Source: Bacteroidota bacterium
GTDB taxonomy: Bacteria; Bacteroidota; Bacteroidia; Chitinophagales; Saprospiraceae
Assembly (NCBI GenBank): GCA_003045895.1
Contig: PZPC01000001.1
Location: 62,001-126,000, forward strand
DNA length: 64,000 bases
Direction of reading: 5' to 3'
Each line of letters begins with the position of its first letter. Position 1 is the stretch's first letter. The position numbers and the translations under genes were made by a program. The notes under the pieces were generated by a model. The model was not told the origin of the DNA and made no database searches. It saw only the letters and a program-made list of their open reading frames with translations. Shown piece after piece: positions 44,285 through 54,111 of the stretch.

Positions 44285-46552
44285 TTAGGCGGCCAATTCC
44301 TCCTTGATTTTATTGAGTGCCGAACCCGCCCGTACCCAGTCGATCTGGGCCAGGTTGTAGGTGTGGGCTACGGCGAAGCGTTCCTGGGTGCCGTCGGCGT
44401 GGTCGAGCACGATGGTCAGGTTTTTGCCGGGTGCCATGGTCTCAAATCCTTCGATGCTCACGTGGTCGTCCTGGCGCACCTTGTCGTAGTCGGCAGGGTT
44501 GACGAAAGTCAGGGCGAGCATGCCTTGCTTCTTGAGGTTGGTCTCGTGGATGCGGGCAAATGACTTCACCACTACGGCATTCACACCGATGAAGCGGGGC
44601 TCCATGGCAGCGTGCTCGCGGGAAGAACCTTCCCCGAGATTTTCTTCGCCGAAGATAATGGAGCCGATGCCGTGGTCGCGGTAGTAAAGGCCAGTGGTGG
44701 GTACGGGGCCGTATTCGCCCGTTTCCGCGTTGAGCACTTTGTTGGCCTCGTCATTGAAGGCGTTGATGGCGCCGATGTAGCAGTTCTGAGAAATGTTCTC
44801 GAGGTGACCGCGGTAGGTCAGCCACGGACCAGCCATCGAGATGTGGTCGGTGGTACACTTGCCCTTGGCCTTGATGAGCACGCGCATATTTTGCACCTGC
44901 TTATTGGTGATCGGCTGGAACGGTTCGAGCAGTTGGAGGCGATCAGATTTGGGATCTACTTTGACCACTACAGCGCTGCCATCTTCGAAAGGGGCAACAA
45001 AACCAGCGTCTTCGACAGCAAAACCTTTGGGCGGCAATTCTACGCCAACCGGTGGATCGAGCTTTACGGCTACGCCATCTTCGTTGATGAGGGTATCGGT
45101 GAGCGGGTTGAAGGTCATCTCACCGGAAATGGCCATAGCTGTGACCAGTTCGGGCGACGCCACAAAGGCGCGGGTCGCTGCGTTGCCGTCGTTGCGTTTG
45201 GCAAAGTTGCGATTGAACGAGGTGATGATGGAGTTGGCCCGGTTGGGATCGTCGGTATGGCGCGCCCACTGGCCGATACAGGGGCCACAGGCATTGGCCA
45301 GCACGACGCCACCAATTTCTTCAAAAGCATCGAGGATGCCATCGCGCGCCACGGTATAGCGGATGAGCTCGGAGCCGGGGGTGATGGTGAATTCGGATTT
45401 TACCTTCAGGTTCTTGGCCTTGGCCTGGCGGGCGAGGCTGGCGGCGCGGTCGAGGTCTTCGTAGCTCGAGTTGGTGCAGGAGCCAATGAGGCCAACCTCC
45501 AGTTTGGGGGGGAAGCCGTGTTCCTTGACGGCCGCAGCAAACTGCGAAATGGGCCACGCGCGGTCGGGCGTGTAGGGGCCATTGATGTGTGGTTCGAGGG
45601 TGTTGAGGTCGATTTCAATCACCTGGTCGAAGTATTTTTCGGGGTTGGCGTAGCATTCCGGGTCACCGGTGAGGTGTTCCGCTACTTTGTCGGCCAGTTC
45701 GGCAATTTCCGTCCGCTCGGTGGCGCGCAGGTAGCGAGCCATGGCTTCGTCGTAGCCGAAGGTAGAGGTCGTGGCGCCAATTTCGGCGCCCATATTGCCA
45801 ATGGTTCCCTTGCCGGTACAAGACAAAGAACGGGCACCATCGCCAAAATATTCCACAATTGCACCGGTACCCCCTTTTACGGTAAGGATTCCTGCAACTT
45901 TGAGGATTACATCTTTGGATGAGGTCCAGCCGCTGAGTTTGCCCGTCAGCTTCACGCCGATGACTTTGGGCATCTTGAGTTCCCAGGGCATGCCGGCCAT
46001 CACGTCTACGGCATCGGCACCGCCTACGCCAATAGCGATCATACCCAGGCCAGCGCCGTTGGGTGTATGCGAATCGGTACCGATCATCATACCGCCAGGG
46101 AAAGCATAGTTTTCCAATACGATCTGGTGAATGATACCCGCACCGGGCTTCCAGAATCCGATGCCATATTTGTTGGAGACATTGGTCAGGAAATCGTATA
46201 CTTCTTTGTTGACGTCGTTGGCTACGGCCAGGTCGGCAGCAGCACCTACCTCGGCTTGGATCAGGTGGTCACAGTGAACGGTAGAAGGCACCGCTACCTT
46301 GTCGCGGCCAGCCACCATAAACTGCAGGAGTGCCATCTGGGCGGTAGCGTCTTGCATCGCCACCCGGTCGGGGGCAAAAAAGACGTAATCTTTGCCGCGG
46401 TTGTAACTTTGCAACGGTGACTCGGGGTGCAGGTGCGCGTAGAGGATTTTTTCGGTTAGGGTAAGCGGGTGTCCTAACAGTTTGCGGGCAGCGGACACTT
46501 TGGCAGGCAGCGACGCGTAATAAGCCGCTATCATATCCAGATCAAAAGCCAT
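44285..46552 (-). CDS. acn: Aconitate hydratase (TCA cycle)
   Basis: 755-residue aconitase of the mitochondrial type. It isomerises citrate and isocitrate with a [4Fe-4S] cluster. The cluster ligands are the Cys of [13 protein letters not shown] and the two Cys of [28 protein letters not shown], split at GLG, and the C-terminal swivel domain with [14 protein letters not shown] are all present. Start [12 protein letters not shown] agrees with family length. A candidate promoter element and an intrinsic terminator flank it, so it is probably monocistronic. Confidence 0.96.
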   Translation of the reverse strand: MAFDLDMIAAYYASLPAKVSAARKLLGHPLTLTEKILYAHLHPESPLQSYNRGKDYVFFAPDRVAMQDATAQMALLQFMVAGRDKVAVPSTVHCDHLIQAEVGAAADLAVANDVNKEVYDFLTNVSNKYGIGFWKPGAGIIHQIVLENYAFPGGMMIGTDSHTPNGAGLGMIAIGVGGADAVDVMAGMPWELKMPKVIGVKLTGKLSGWTSSKDVILKVAGILTVKGGTGAIVEYFGDGARSLSCTGKGTIGNMGAEIGATTSTFGYDEAMARYLRATERTEIAELADKVAEHLTGDPECYANPEKYFDQVIEIDLNTLEPHINGPYTPDRAWPISQFAAAVKEHGFPPKLEVGLIGSCTNSSYEDLDRAASLARQAKAKNLKVKSEFTITPGSELIRYTVARDGILDAFEEIGGVVLANACGPCIGQWARHTDDPNRANSIITSFNRNFAKRNDGNAATRAFVASPELVTAMAISGEMTFNPLTDTLINEDGVAVKLDPPVGVELPPKGFAVEDAGFVAPFEDGSAVVVKVDPKSDRLQLLEPFQPITNKQVQNMRVLIKAKGKCTTDHISMAGPWLTYRGHLENISQNCYIGAINAFNDEANKVLNAETGEYGPVPTTGLYYRDHGIGSIIFGEENLGEGSSREHAAMEPRFIGVNAVVVKSFARIHETNLKKQGMLALTFVNPADYDKVRQDDHVSIEGFETMAPGKNLTIVLDHADGTQERFAVAHTYNLAQIDWVRAGSALNKIKEELAA

Positions 46553-46642
46553 GGTAGGTAGTTTTTATTAGAAAAAAAGCTGTGTTCGTTATGAATAACA
46601 ATCTAAATGGCACTTAGTAGTTGGTCAAGTGCCTTAAGATGA

Positions 46643-46650
46643 CAAAAGTA
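46643..46650 (-). promoter_or_regulatory. Candidate -7 element of the aconitase promoter
   Basis: On the minus strand the sequence TACTTTTG matches the Bacteroidota -7 consensus TAnnTTTG. It would place the transcript start about 85 nt before the aconitase ATG. No TTG lies at the expected -33 position, so the assignment is weak. Confidence 0.3.
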
Positions 46651-46690
46651 CATTTTTCCTGGCATCTAAAACAGCGGGTCAGCGAAAGAT

Positions 46691-48028
46691 TTATTTTACC
46701 CGCTGGCCGTGTTTCATGATCAGGTCCACGTCCTGGAGCAGACTGATGTAGCGCAAGACATCTCCTTTGACGGCGATGATGTCGGCGAATTTCCCTTCGG
46801 CGATGGTGCCGTAGTTGTCCTCGACGCCCATGAGTTTGGCGGGCCAGTAGGTGGCGCTCTTGATGGCGTACAGCGGGTCGATGCCAAAATCGTTGACCCA
46901 AACGTCGAGTTCGTGCCAGGTACTCTGGCAGTGGAATTTGGTGGGAATGCCGCTATCGGTGCCGATGAGTAAAACCACCCCGGCGTCGAGCAGTTGCTTC
47001 ACCTTGCGTTCCAGGGTCGGGCGGCGGGAGGGCGTCAGCTGAAAATAGGGGAGGCGGCCCGGGTAGCGGAGCGACTGCTGGATATCGGCGATGATGGAAT
47101 CCGGTAGGTCGAGGTGCCAGCAATCGTTGTCCAGTTCTTCGGGGTTGTCGCGTTTGTATTCGTAGTTGTAGAGCCCTTCCACGGTGGGGGTCCAGAACAG
47201 TGGGCCGAGGTTCATTTGGGCGGTGCGTTCCTTGATCAGGGTCATGACGTCCTCGGGGTATTCGGGGGCAGATGACAAGCCGGTATGCTCGAAGCAGTCG
47301 ACCCCGGCCGCCAGGCCTTGGCGAATTTCTTCGGGGCGGTGGCTGTGGCCCACCACGGTAAGCCCATGGGCGTGGGCTTCCTGCACCACGGCTTTAACCT
47401 CTTCGGGGGTCATCTGATCCTGGTCGATGAGTTTGATGCAATCTACGCCGGCTTCGGCGAGGCGCCGCACTTTGGCTTTGGCTTCTGCTACGCCGTTGAT
47501 GCCCCAGCGAAAGGCTTCGGTGCCGGGGTAGGGGGCATGCTGGATGAAGGGGCCGCTCATGTACATGGTAGGGCCGGGGATTTCACCTTTGTTGATGCGG
47601 TCGCGCACGTTGAGGCTTTCTTCCAAGGGGCCGCCCAGGTCGCGGGCACTGGTGACGCCAGCCAGCAAGAGTTGGTGTGCCGAGGCCGGCATGATTACGT
47701 CGCCGAAGCGAGCGATGTAGGCGGTGTCCCAGTGGGTATAATCGGCATGTCCGTTGATCATGAGGTGTACGTGCATGTCCCACAGGCCAGGCATCACGCT
47801 CATCCCTTCGGTAGAGATCACTTCGGCGCCGGCAGGAACTGCCAGGTTGCCCTGGTGCCCCACGGCAGTGATGCGATCGTTTTCGATGAGAATGACGCTG
47901 TTGTAGATGGGGTGGCCGCCGTAGCCGTCGATGAGGGTGCCGCCGACGAGGGCTTTGACCTGCGCTTGTCCGGAGACGCCCGAGAAGAGGAGGACGAAAA
48001 AGAGGAACATGGTTTTGTGGAAAGTCAT
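46691..48028 (-). CDS. Secreted amidohydrolase family protein (imidazolonepropionase/prolidase-like)
   Basis: 445 residues from the chosen ATG, which begins a signal peptide (MTFHKTMFLFFVLLFSG, then VSGQAQ). A longer reading to 48106 only adds unrelated residues. Metal motifs of the amidohydrolase superfamily are VMPGLWDMHVHLM, IKLIDQD (probably the carbamylated-Lys strand), VGHSHRPE, FEHTGLS and LIGTDSGIPT. It probably hydrolyses a small amide, peptide or cyclic compound in the periplasm. The substrate is not predictable. It lies 138 nt upstream of aconitase on the same strand and shares no obvious pathway. Confidence 0.88.
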   Translation of the reverse strand: MTFHKTMFLFFVLLFSGVSGQAQVKALVGGTLIDGYGGHPIYNSVILIENDRITAVGHQGNLAVPAGAEVISTEGMSVMPGLWDMHVHLMINGHADYTHWDTAYIARFGDVIMPASAHQLLLAGVTSARDLGGPLEESLNVRDRINKGEIPGPTMYMSGPFIQHAPYPGTEAFRWGINGVAEAKAKVRRLAEAGVDCIKLIDQDQMTPEEVKAVVQEAHAHGLTVVGHSHRPEEIRQGLAAGVDCFEHTGLSSAPEYPEDVMTLIKERTAQMNLGPLFWTPTVEGLYNYEYKRDNPEELDNDCWHLDLPDSIIADIQQSLRYPGRLPYFQLTPSRRPTLERKVKQLLDAGVVLLIGTDSGIPTKFHCQSTWHELDVWVNDFGIDPLYAIKSATYWPAKLMGVEDNYGTIAEGKFADIIAVKGDVLRYISLLQDVDLIMKHGQRVK

Positions 48029-48106
48029 ACTAGTCTGATTGATGATGAATGAATGAAAAGTGAGCCAGAAAATTCGCTGCTGTTGCTCGCAGAGTGGGTC
48101 GAACAA

Positions 48107-48540
48107 GTTTGCTGGATGGCACTAAGGGGTCGGCGAAGAATAACTTCCTCCTTTTAATACTGATCTTTCGGCGCTGAACTTCGTTGCTTATCACTTGCGT
48201 AGCTTAGGCTATGTGCGTTCTTCGCACCTCGTTCAATACCAAAACCGCTAGTCTGAAATGGGTAAATCGTTGAAAACTCCGAGGAGCTTGCGACGATCAC
48301 CGAAGGTAATCACTTCGCAAAATTTCCCAACAAGCTTTAAGCAAAGATAGCTTTACTGGTTTTTTTATTTTGATAGAACAGGTTTTTTATTTTTTGTTTA
48401 TTTTTTTTGAAAATAAAATTATTAGTACTATATTTGGGATGTAATTTGAGTAGACTAGCTTTGACCCTCTTCTCGGTTACTCATCGGTACTACCCCTTAC
48501 GGCGTAATCCTTCGCCGGGTCAAAAAGGGCATTCATAGGT
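48107..48540. other. Non-coding region upstream of malQ
   Basis: No gene is apparent. The left part (about 48110-48340) is of normal composition with small hairpins such as GTGCG-TTCTT-CGCAC and TAGC-TTAG-GCTA. The right part is very AT-rich and holds the promoter listed separately. The 141-bp repeat copy follows immediately. Confidence 0.55.
48406..48436 (+). promoter_or_regulatory. Bacteroidota-type promoter upstream of malQ
   Basis: TTTG (48406-48409) and TATATTTG (48429-48436) match the -33 TTG and -7 TAnnTTTG consensus, with a 19-nt spacer, in an AT-rich context. Transcription would begin near 48443. The nearest plus-strand gene is malQ, giving a leader of about 355 nt that includes the dispersed repeat copy. 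A separate non-coding transcript is also possible. Confidence 0.6.
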
Positions 48541-48541
48541 T

Positions 48542-48682
48542 TTTGTCTTTTGCATGGTTGTTCACCCTGGGTGAGCAAAGGTGGTGGTTTGCCCCGTACA
48601 GTCGTTTGGCTAAAGTTGGGGCCGGCGTTCAGGCCCTGAGGGTGGGCCCCTCCCAAGGGGCTCTTGCGCCCAGTCGAGAAAT
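48542..48682 (-). repeat. 141-bp dispersed repeat, copy A
   Basis: Read on the minus strand this segment aligns without gaps to the last 141 nt of the window, with about 13 mismatches by hand alignment. It contains the hairpin GCCCCT-TGGG-AGGGGC. An open frame of 83 codons crosses it, but most differences between the copies change amino acids, so coding is doubtful. The nature of the element is unknown. Confidence 0.85.
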
Positions 48683-48799
48683 CTGACCCCCTTTTTTCAC
48701 GGTTAACCTTTTCCTGAAAGTTGTCCAAAATATTATAGTTTTACCTTAAACTTACTTTTTATATTTAGGCCATCAAACGACCAACAGCCAATATCGCCT

Positions 48800-51454
48800 A
48801 TGCTTCTTCAATTCTCCATCCACTACCAGACCAGCTGGGGCCAGCAAGTTTTTGTTCAAACCAATAACCCACGGCACCCGCTCGTGGAACTGGCACCCGC
48901 CGGAGCAGGCTGGTGGAAAGGCAACCTGGATCTGGCTAAGCTGCCTGCTGATTTCAGGTATAATTACCTGGTCAAGGACCAACAGGGCAATGTGGTAGAA
49001 GAGCTGGCCTACCCACGTAGTTTAAAGGGATTGAAAGGGCACTCGGTCATTCTGGACGACACCTGGCGCAGTCGCCAGGATCCGGAAGCAGCCTTATTGG
49101 CCTCCGCTTTTGAAGAGGTTGTTTTTAAACAGACGCGAGCCGTAAAAAGTACGACCTTGAAACCCGCCAGGGGAAAGGTGATGGTGCAGTTGCAATTGCT
49201 GCAGGTGCGGGTTCCGTCTCATTTGGAGCTGGTGGTGCTGGGCAATACCGAAGCCCTGGGCAAGTGGGTGCCGGCCAAGGCTTTGCGCCTGAGCAATACG
49301 GCTTATCCGCTCTGGCAAGGTAAACTGCAGGCCCGCCCCGGTGACGAACTGGCCTACAAATATGCCCTGCGTGACCCCAAAAAGAAAACCATTGTCAGTT
49401 GGGAGGTAGGCCCCGACCGCGTGTTCGAGGTGCCTTTGGGAAGCGATGTGGTGGTGAAAACGGATGCCAATTTTGACAATGCCGCGCCCAGCTGGAAAGG
49501 AGCAGGGGTAGCGATGCCTGTATTCTCTTTGCGTACGGCGACCAGCTATGGTTGTGGCGAATTCACCGATATTAAAAAGCTGGTAGATTGGGCGAAACTG
49601 GTGGGTATGTCCATGGTGCAAATTTTGCCGGTCAATGATACCATCGCGACTTATTCCTGGATCGACTCTTACCCCTACGCAGCCATCTCGGTATTTGCCC
49701 TCCATCCGCTGTACCTCAACCTGGATGGGCTGGAAAAAACCATCAACAAGGCGGCGCTGGACAAAAAGCGGGCTACCCTGAACGCCCTGCCTGAGGTCGA
49801 CTACGAAGCAGTGCTCACCGATAAGCTTGCCTACGCCCGCCAGGTGTACCAGGAGGTGAAGGCTACCTTTGAGACGGGTTCAGCCTACCAAAAGTTTTTC
49901 GCAGAAAATGAGCATTGGTTGCGGCCCTACGCGGCCTTCTCCTACCTCCGCGACGAAAACAAAACGGCCAATTTTAACGAATGGACGACCCAGCAGGTGT
50001 ACGACGAGGCGGCTATTCGGGCGCTTACAGCTCCTAAAAGCAAGGCTTATGGCGCGATTGCCTTTTACTATTACTTGCAGTTTCACCTGGACCAGCAATT
50101 GGTCGCGGCCAGTGAATATGCCCGCAGCCAGGGGGTGGTGCTCAAGGGCGATATTCCCATCGGCATCTACCGCTACAGCGCCGATGCCTGGGTAGCGCCT
50201 GACCTTTACAACATGGACGGGCAGGCTGGTGCGCCACCCGATGACTTTGCGACCGAGGGGCAAAACTGGGGGTTCCCGACCTACGATTGGGCCGAAATGG
50301 CCAAAAATGACTACCTCTGGTGGCGACAGCGCTTTACCCAGCTGAGCCGGTATTTCGATGCTTTCCGGATCGACCATATCCTGGGCTTTTTTCGCATTTG
50401 GGAAACGCCCATCGATCAGGTGGAGGGCATTATGGGGCGCTTTAATCCCGCCTTGCCGATTACGATCAATGAGTTTTACCAGAACGGTATTTATTTTGAC
50501 TTCGACCGCTTCTGCCGGCCTTATATCACGCCGGAGATTGTCCGGGAAATTTTTGGTGCGGAGGCGCCCGAGGTTATCGCTACTTTCCTGCAGCCTTTTC
50601 ACGACCGCCTTCAGTTGTTGCCTGCCTACGCGACGCAGCGGCAGATTCAGGCCCTGCTGACGCCCAAACAGCAACACCTGCAGAAGGGGCTCTTTACGCT
50701 GGTGAGCAATGTGTTGTTCTTCTCCGAGGAGGGTTCCCAGGGCGGGCGGTTTCATCCCCGGATTGACCTGCAAAAAACCTGGTCATTCCGCTTCCTCGAT
50801 GGGTATACGCAGGGGCAGCTGACCCATCTTTACAACGACTATTTTTACCGTCGCCAGGAGGATTTCTGGCGCGAAAAGGGCATGACCAAGCTGCCCGCCA
50901 TGAAAGCGGCCACGAATATGCTCATCTGTGGCGAAGACCTGGGCATGGTGCCCGCTTGCGTGCCGGAGGTGATGAAAGACCTGGGCATTCTATCCCTGGA
51001 AATTCAGCGGATGCCCAAGAACCCCAAAACAGAATTTTTGCAGGCCAGGGATATTCCCTACTGGTCGGTTTGCAGCCCCAGTACCCACGATATGTCGCCC
51101 CTGCGGTTGTGGTGGGAAGAGGAAACGCCGGAACGCCGGGAGCGCTTCTGTCACCGCGAGCTCGGCTGGTGGGGCGAGGCGCCGCAAACCTGCATCCCGG
51201 AACTGGCCGAAGCCATCATTCGGCAGCACCTGCGCTGGCCAGCCATGTGGATCGTATTTCCCTGGCAAGATATGCTGGCCATGGATGGCGATCTACGTCA
51301 TCCTGATCCTGCAACTGAACGCATCAACATCCCCGCTATCATTCCCCATTATTGGCGCTACCGCATGCACCTGACCATGGAGGAGCTGCTGGCAGCCGAT
51401 AGCTATAACCACAAATTGCGGGAAATGCTGGCCGAAACCGGACGTGTTCAGTAA
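48800..51454 (+). CDS. malQ: 4-alpha-glucanotransferase, DPE2 type with two CBM20 domains
   Basis: 884 residues. Two N-terminal starch-binding CBM20-like domains (about 1-100 and 115-225; GNTEALGKWVPAKALRL is typical) precede a GH77 catalytic domain. GH77 motifs are FRIDHILGFFRIWETP with nucleophile Asp525, ICGEDLGMVPACV with the acid/base Glu, and SPSTHDMSPLR with the third acid. An insertion interrupts the catalytic domain, as in plant DPE2. The enzyme moves glucosyl or maltosyl units between alpha-glucans in glycogen or maltose metabolism. No signal peptide is seen, so it is cytosolic. The start follows a long leader with the dispersed repeat. Confidence 0.93.
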   Translation: MLLQFSIHYQTSWGQQVFVQTNNPRHPLVELAPAGAGWWKGNLDLAKLPADFRYNYLVKDQQGNVVEELAYPRSLKGLKGHSVILDDTWRSRQDPEAALLASAFEEVVFKQTRAVKSTTLKPARGKVMVQLQLLQVRVPSHLELVVLGNTEALGKWVPAKALRLSNTAYPLWQGKLQARPGDELAYKYALRDPKKKTIVSWEVGPDRVFEVPLGSDVVVKTDANFDNAAPSWKGAGVAMPVFSLRTATSYGCGEFTDIKKLVDWAKLVGMSMVQILPVNDTIATYSWIDSYPYAAISVFALHPLYLNLDGLEKTINKAALDKKRATLNALPEVDYEAVLTDKLAYARQVYQEVKATFETGSAYQKFFAENEHWLRPYAAFSYLRDENKTANFNEWTTQQVYDEAAIRALTAPKSKAYGAIAFYYYLQFHLDQQLVAASEYARSQGVVLKGDIPIGIYRYSADAWVAPDLYNMDGQAGAPPDDFATEGQNWGFPTYDWAEMAKNDYLWWRQRFTQLSRYFDAFRIDHILGFFRIWETPIDQVEGIMGRFNPALPITINEFYQNGIYFDFDRFCRPYITPEIVREIFGAEAPEVIATFLQPFHDRLQLLPAYATQRQIQALLTPKQQHLQKGLFTLVSNVLFFSEEGSQGGRFHPRIDLQKTWSFRFLDGYTQGQLTHLYNDYFYRRQEDFWREKGMTKLPAMKAATNMLICGEDLGMVPACVPEVMKDLGILSLEIQRMPKNPKTEFLQARDIPYWSVCSPSTHDMSPLRLWWEEETPERRERFCHRELGWWGEAPQTCIPELAEAIIRQHLRWPAMWIVFPWQDMLAMDGDLRHPDPATERINIPAIIPHYWRYRMHLTMEELLAADSYNHKLREMLAETGRVQ

Positions 51455-51483
51455 GTGTCTTTTGAAATTATGTAACAGATTGT

Positions 51484-52263
51484 CTATTTAATAATCAGCT
51501 GATTATATTCCTGTTTGATTCCCTGAATCCGGAGGAGGTAGGTGCCGGCGGGTAAGTCAGAAAAGGGAATATCAGTTTCCTGACCAGCCGGGAGTTCGTC
51601 CTGGCGCAACGGGCGTGCCAGCAGATCAAATAAGGTGTAGCGAATTACCCGATCGTTTTGGTTGTGCAGTTTGAGGTTATCCACCACTGGATTAGGACCA
51701 ACTTTGATTGGGTAGCTGTTCAGGGGAGTAGTCGTATTGAGTAGAATGGGGCAGTTTTCGGTGGAGTTTTGGAGGAAATCCAATAGATTCACTTCCATCA
51801 TATTTGTCGTTCCACCACCCAGCTTACCCTGGTTGACCACCAAATGGTAGACGCCGCATCCAAATAGGTCGAAAGTAGGATAATCGGGAATACCCGTGTA
51901 GCCTTCGGGCCACGGATAAGTGTCGAAAGCCAAACTAATAACCACCGAGTCGCCAGGGAGGAGATCAAAGATACTGGCGTTGCAGTTGAGCCCATCCTGG
52001 TTGATCATACTCAGGGTGTCGGGTAGTCCTTCCGACTGCATCGGGTCAATCACCTCCAGCGTGGTGAAATAGGCGGCCTCGTAGCCATCGTAATAACCGA
52101 TTTGATGGTCAATTACCCGCCCCAGAAAGACCCTGCCAAAAACGGCATTGGTGCAAAAAGAAGGAAATTCGGCACAGGAACAAGCTGCGAGGGGCTGGTT
52201 CACGCCCAGGCTAAAGGCCAGGAATAGGACAAAGGAATAGCGAATTTGGGTAAGCATAGGCAA
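51484..52263 (-). CDS. Secreted protein with type IX secretion C-terminal sorting domain
   Basis: 259 residues. A signal peptide (about 1-26) is followed by CSCAEFPSFC, a Cys-rich start reminiscent of NTR/TIMP-like modules. The middle region has no recognised function. From about residue 190 a Por-secretion-type sorting domain is visible: KVGPNPVVDNLKL, a LFDLLARPL strand and PFSDLPAGTYLLRIQG before the end QLIIK. Type IX secretion is confined to Bacteroidota, so this supports the taxonomic call. It converges with malQ with a 29-nt gap. Confidence 0.8.
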   Translation of the reverse strand: MPMLTQIRYSFVLFLAFSLGVNQPLAACSCAEFPSFCTNAVFGRVFLGRVIDHQIGYYDGYEAAYFTTLEVIDPMQSEGLPDTLSMINQDGLNCNASIFDLLPGDSVVISLAFDTYPWPEGYTGIPDYPTFDLFGCGVYHLVVNQGKLGGGTTNMMEVNLLDFLQNSTENCPILLNTTTPLNSYPIKVGPNPVVDNLKLHNQNDRVIRYTLFDLLARPLRQDELPAGQETDIPFSDLPAGTYLLRIQGIKQEYNQLIIK

Positions 52264-52296
52264 AATTTCAGCGGATTGTAACGCTAAATTTAGGAA

Positions 52297-52446
52297 TTAA
52301 TCAGGAAGGTATGCCACTTTTAGGAAGGGTACAAGTAGGAATTTGAAGGGGTAGTGCGCATCCATACGTTCGATCAGGTCGCCGCCCGGGCCGCCATCCC
52401 AAACTTCGTAGGAGAGGGTGATGATGTGGTGATCGGTTACGTGCAT
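52297..52446 (-). pseudogene. Truncated FKBP-type (SlyD-like) peptidyl-prolyl isomerase fragment
   Basis: A 49-codon frame reads MHVTDHHIITLSYEVWDG, then a Gly-rich bridge and LIERMDAHYPFKFLL before diverging and stopping. The first 36 or so residues resemble the N-terminus of SlyD-like FKBPs (VVTLSYEL..., PxxFLFG). The rest of the domain is absent. It is therefore best read as a gene remnant, or as a small protein derived from one. The similarity is judged from memory of family motifs only. Confidence 0.45.
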
Positions 52447-52532
52447 GAGGGTATTTTAGCTTAGGTGTTAAATGGAATCGGGGGGAGAAAGTTCAGTTGC
52501 CACCCGAACCATACCACCCGAACCATGCTGCG

Positions 52533-53957
52533 CTATTTCCCAATCGGTGGTGGTCCTTCCGGCAGGATAGCCTGGTATACGGCATCCCCTTTCCGCTCCT
52601 TAAACTCCGCTTGAATTTCCTTCACCAATTCGGGGCTTTCAAACAAGTCTACCATCGTCATGGCCAGGGCTTTGGCCGCGTGCAGCATTCCCTTGTGCCC
52701 GATGCTCATCCCTCCGCAGGCCACCACGGCCCACGAGTGCCAGGGCGTATCTTTAGGAGCTGTGGTTACACTGAGCCTGATTTCCGGTACCAACCAGCTC
52801 ACGTCGCCCACGTCGGTAGAGCCGCCTGATGGTTCCTTGGCGGTTTCTTTGAACGGTTGCAGACTCCCATCAATACCTAGCTGTGGTTTATCGGTGGCTT
52901 TCTGGATACCGTAGCCAAAGGCAGTTTCTTCAGCGGTATAGGTTATGGCCCCCAACTGCTCCAGGTTAGCGTGCATGGCCACTCCACCCGTGCGGTTGGG
53001 AAGGACCTCGTACAGCCCTGATACCAGGGTGATCTCGTAGTCGACATTGGCCATGATGGCTGCTCCCCGGGCAATCTCCTGCACCTGATCCCATACCGGC
53101 TGCATGCCGGCACGGTTGCTGTCGCGCACCCGCACCCAGAAGCGGGCGTAGTCGGGTACCACGTTGACCACGTCACCGGCTTGTTGCATATGGGTATGGA
53201 TACGAACGGTGGGGCGAATGTGTTCGCGGTAGGCATTGATGCCAGCCGACATCAATTCCATGGCGTCGGCAGCACTGCGTCCGTTCCAGGGATCAGCCGC
53301 CGCGTGGGCCGCCTGACCGCGGAATTCGACGATAAAATCGACCAACGCCATGGAGCTCTGCACATCGGCTTCAATACGGGCACTGGGGTGCCAATCGAGA
53401 CAAACGTCCAGGTCCGCAAACAACCCGGCGCGGGCCAGGTAGAGTTTGCCAAAGTACTTTTCCTCGGCCGGTGTGCCGTAAAAGCGCACGGTACCCTGGA
53501 GTTTGCCGCTGGCGATGAGTTCCTTCACCGCTACCGCTGCTCCCATACTACCTGTTCCGAAAAGGTTGTGGCCGCAGCCGTGGCCCGGCGCGCCGGGCGC
53601 TGCCGGATCTTTATCAGGAGAAACCTTTTGCGATAAGCCAGGCAGCGCATCGAATTCACCAAGAATACCGATGATTGGCTTGCCTGAACCGTACTCAGCG
53701 ATAAAGGCAGTAGGCATTTCGGCTACTCCCCGGCTTACCCTGAAACCTTGTTGTTCGGCGTAGGCTGCGAGGATTTCGGCAGAGCCATGCTCTTCGAAAG
53801 CGGTTTCGGCAAGGGCCCAGATTTGGTCACTCATCTTGATGAGATTCGTTTCCTGATCGGCAATAGAGGCCAGAACAGCCGCTTTGTTGACATTGCTTTG
53901 CGCAAAACAAAATGCGAGGGATTGAACTATTAATACGGTTAGTAGCGTTTTTCTCAT
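52533..53957 (-). CDS. M20-family amidohydrolase/peptidase (AbgB-like), secreted
   Basis: 474 residues with an N-terminal signal peptide (MRKTLLTVLIVQSLAFCFA). The M20D metal site is visible as GHGCGHNLFGTG. DWHPSARIEA and the dimerisation-domain start FRGQAAHAAADPWNGRSA match p-aminobenzoyl-glutamate hydrolase subunit B and related amidohydrolases. STDVGDVSWLVPE and TPWHSWA supply the C-terminal motifs. It probably cleaves an aromatic or amino-acid amide in the periplasm. The true substrate is unknown. The gene stands alone, divergent from the rhodanese gene. Confidence 0.9.
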   Translation of the reverse strand: MRKTLLTVLIVQSLAFCFAQSNVNKAAVLASIADQETNLIKMSDQIWALAETAFEEHGSAEILAAYAEQQGFRVSRGVAEMPTAFIAEYGSGKPIIGILGEFDALPGLSQKVSPDKDPAAPGAPGHGCGHNLFGTGSMGAAVAVKELIASGKLQGTVRFYGTPAEEKYFGKLYLARAGLFADLDVCLDWHPSARIEADVQSSMALVDFIVEFRGQAAHAAADPWNGRSAADAMELMSAGINAYREHIRPTVRIHTHMQQAGDVVNVVPDYARFWVRVRDSNRAGMQPVWDQVQEIARGAAIMANVDYEITLVSGLYEVLPNRTGGVAMHANLEQLGAITYTAEETAFGYGIQKATDKPQLGIDGSLQPFKETAKEPSGGSTDVGDVSWLVPEIRLSVTTAPKDTPWHSWAVVACGGMSIGHKGMLHAAKALAMTMVDLFESPELVKEIQAEFKERKGDAVYQAILPEGPPPIGK

Positions 53958-54111
53958 AGTTTGAAAGAGGTGTGGATTGAAAAAAAGTACAGCAATTGTG
54001 GGATGTCTTATTCCTCGTCAATGGCGGCACTATTTTCTGGATCCATTTTGAGTTGTATTAAATAAATTCCAAACCACCAAAATAGCGTTATTTGTGCAGT
54101 ATTCAGAAAAA

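Noticed and set aside
44612-45922. 436-codon open frame antisense to aconitase
   Set aside because: Aconitase is unambiguous here, and the antisense product is a Gly/Val-rich shadow with no start context or domain.
48477-48728. 83-codon open frame across repeat copy A as a real gene
   Set aside because: Although the frame is open in both repeat copies, most differences change amino acids and no family is recognised. The segment is better treated as a non-coding repeat, with some doubt left.
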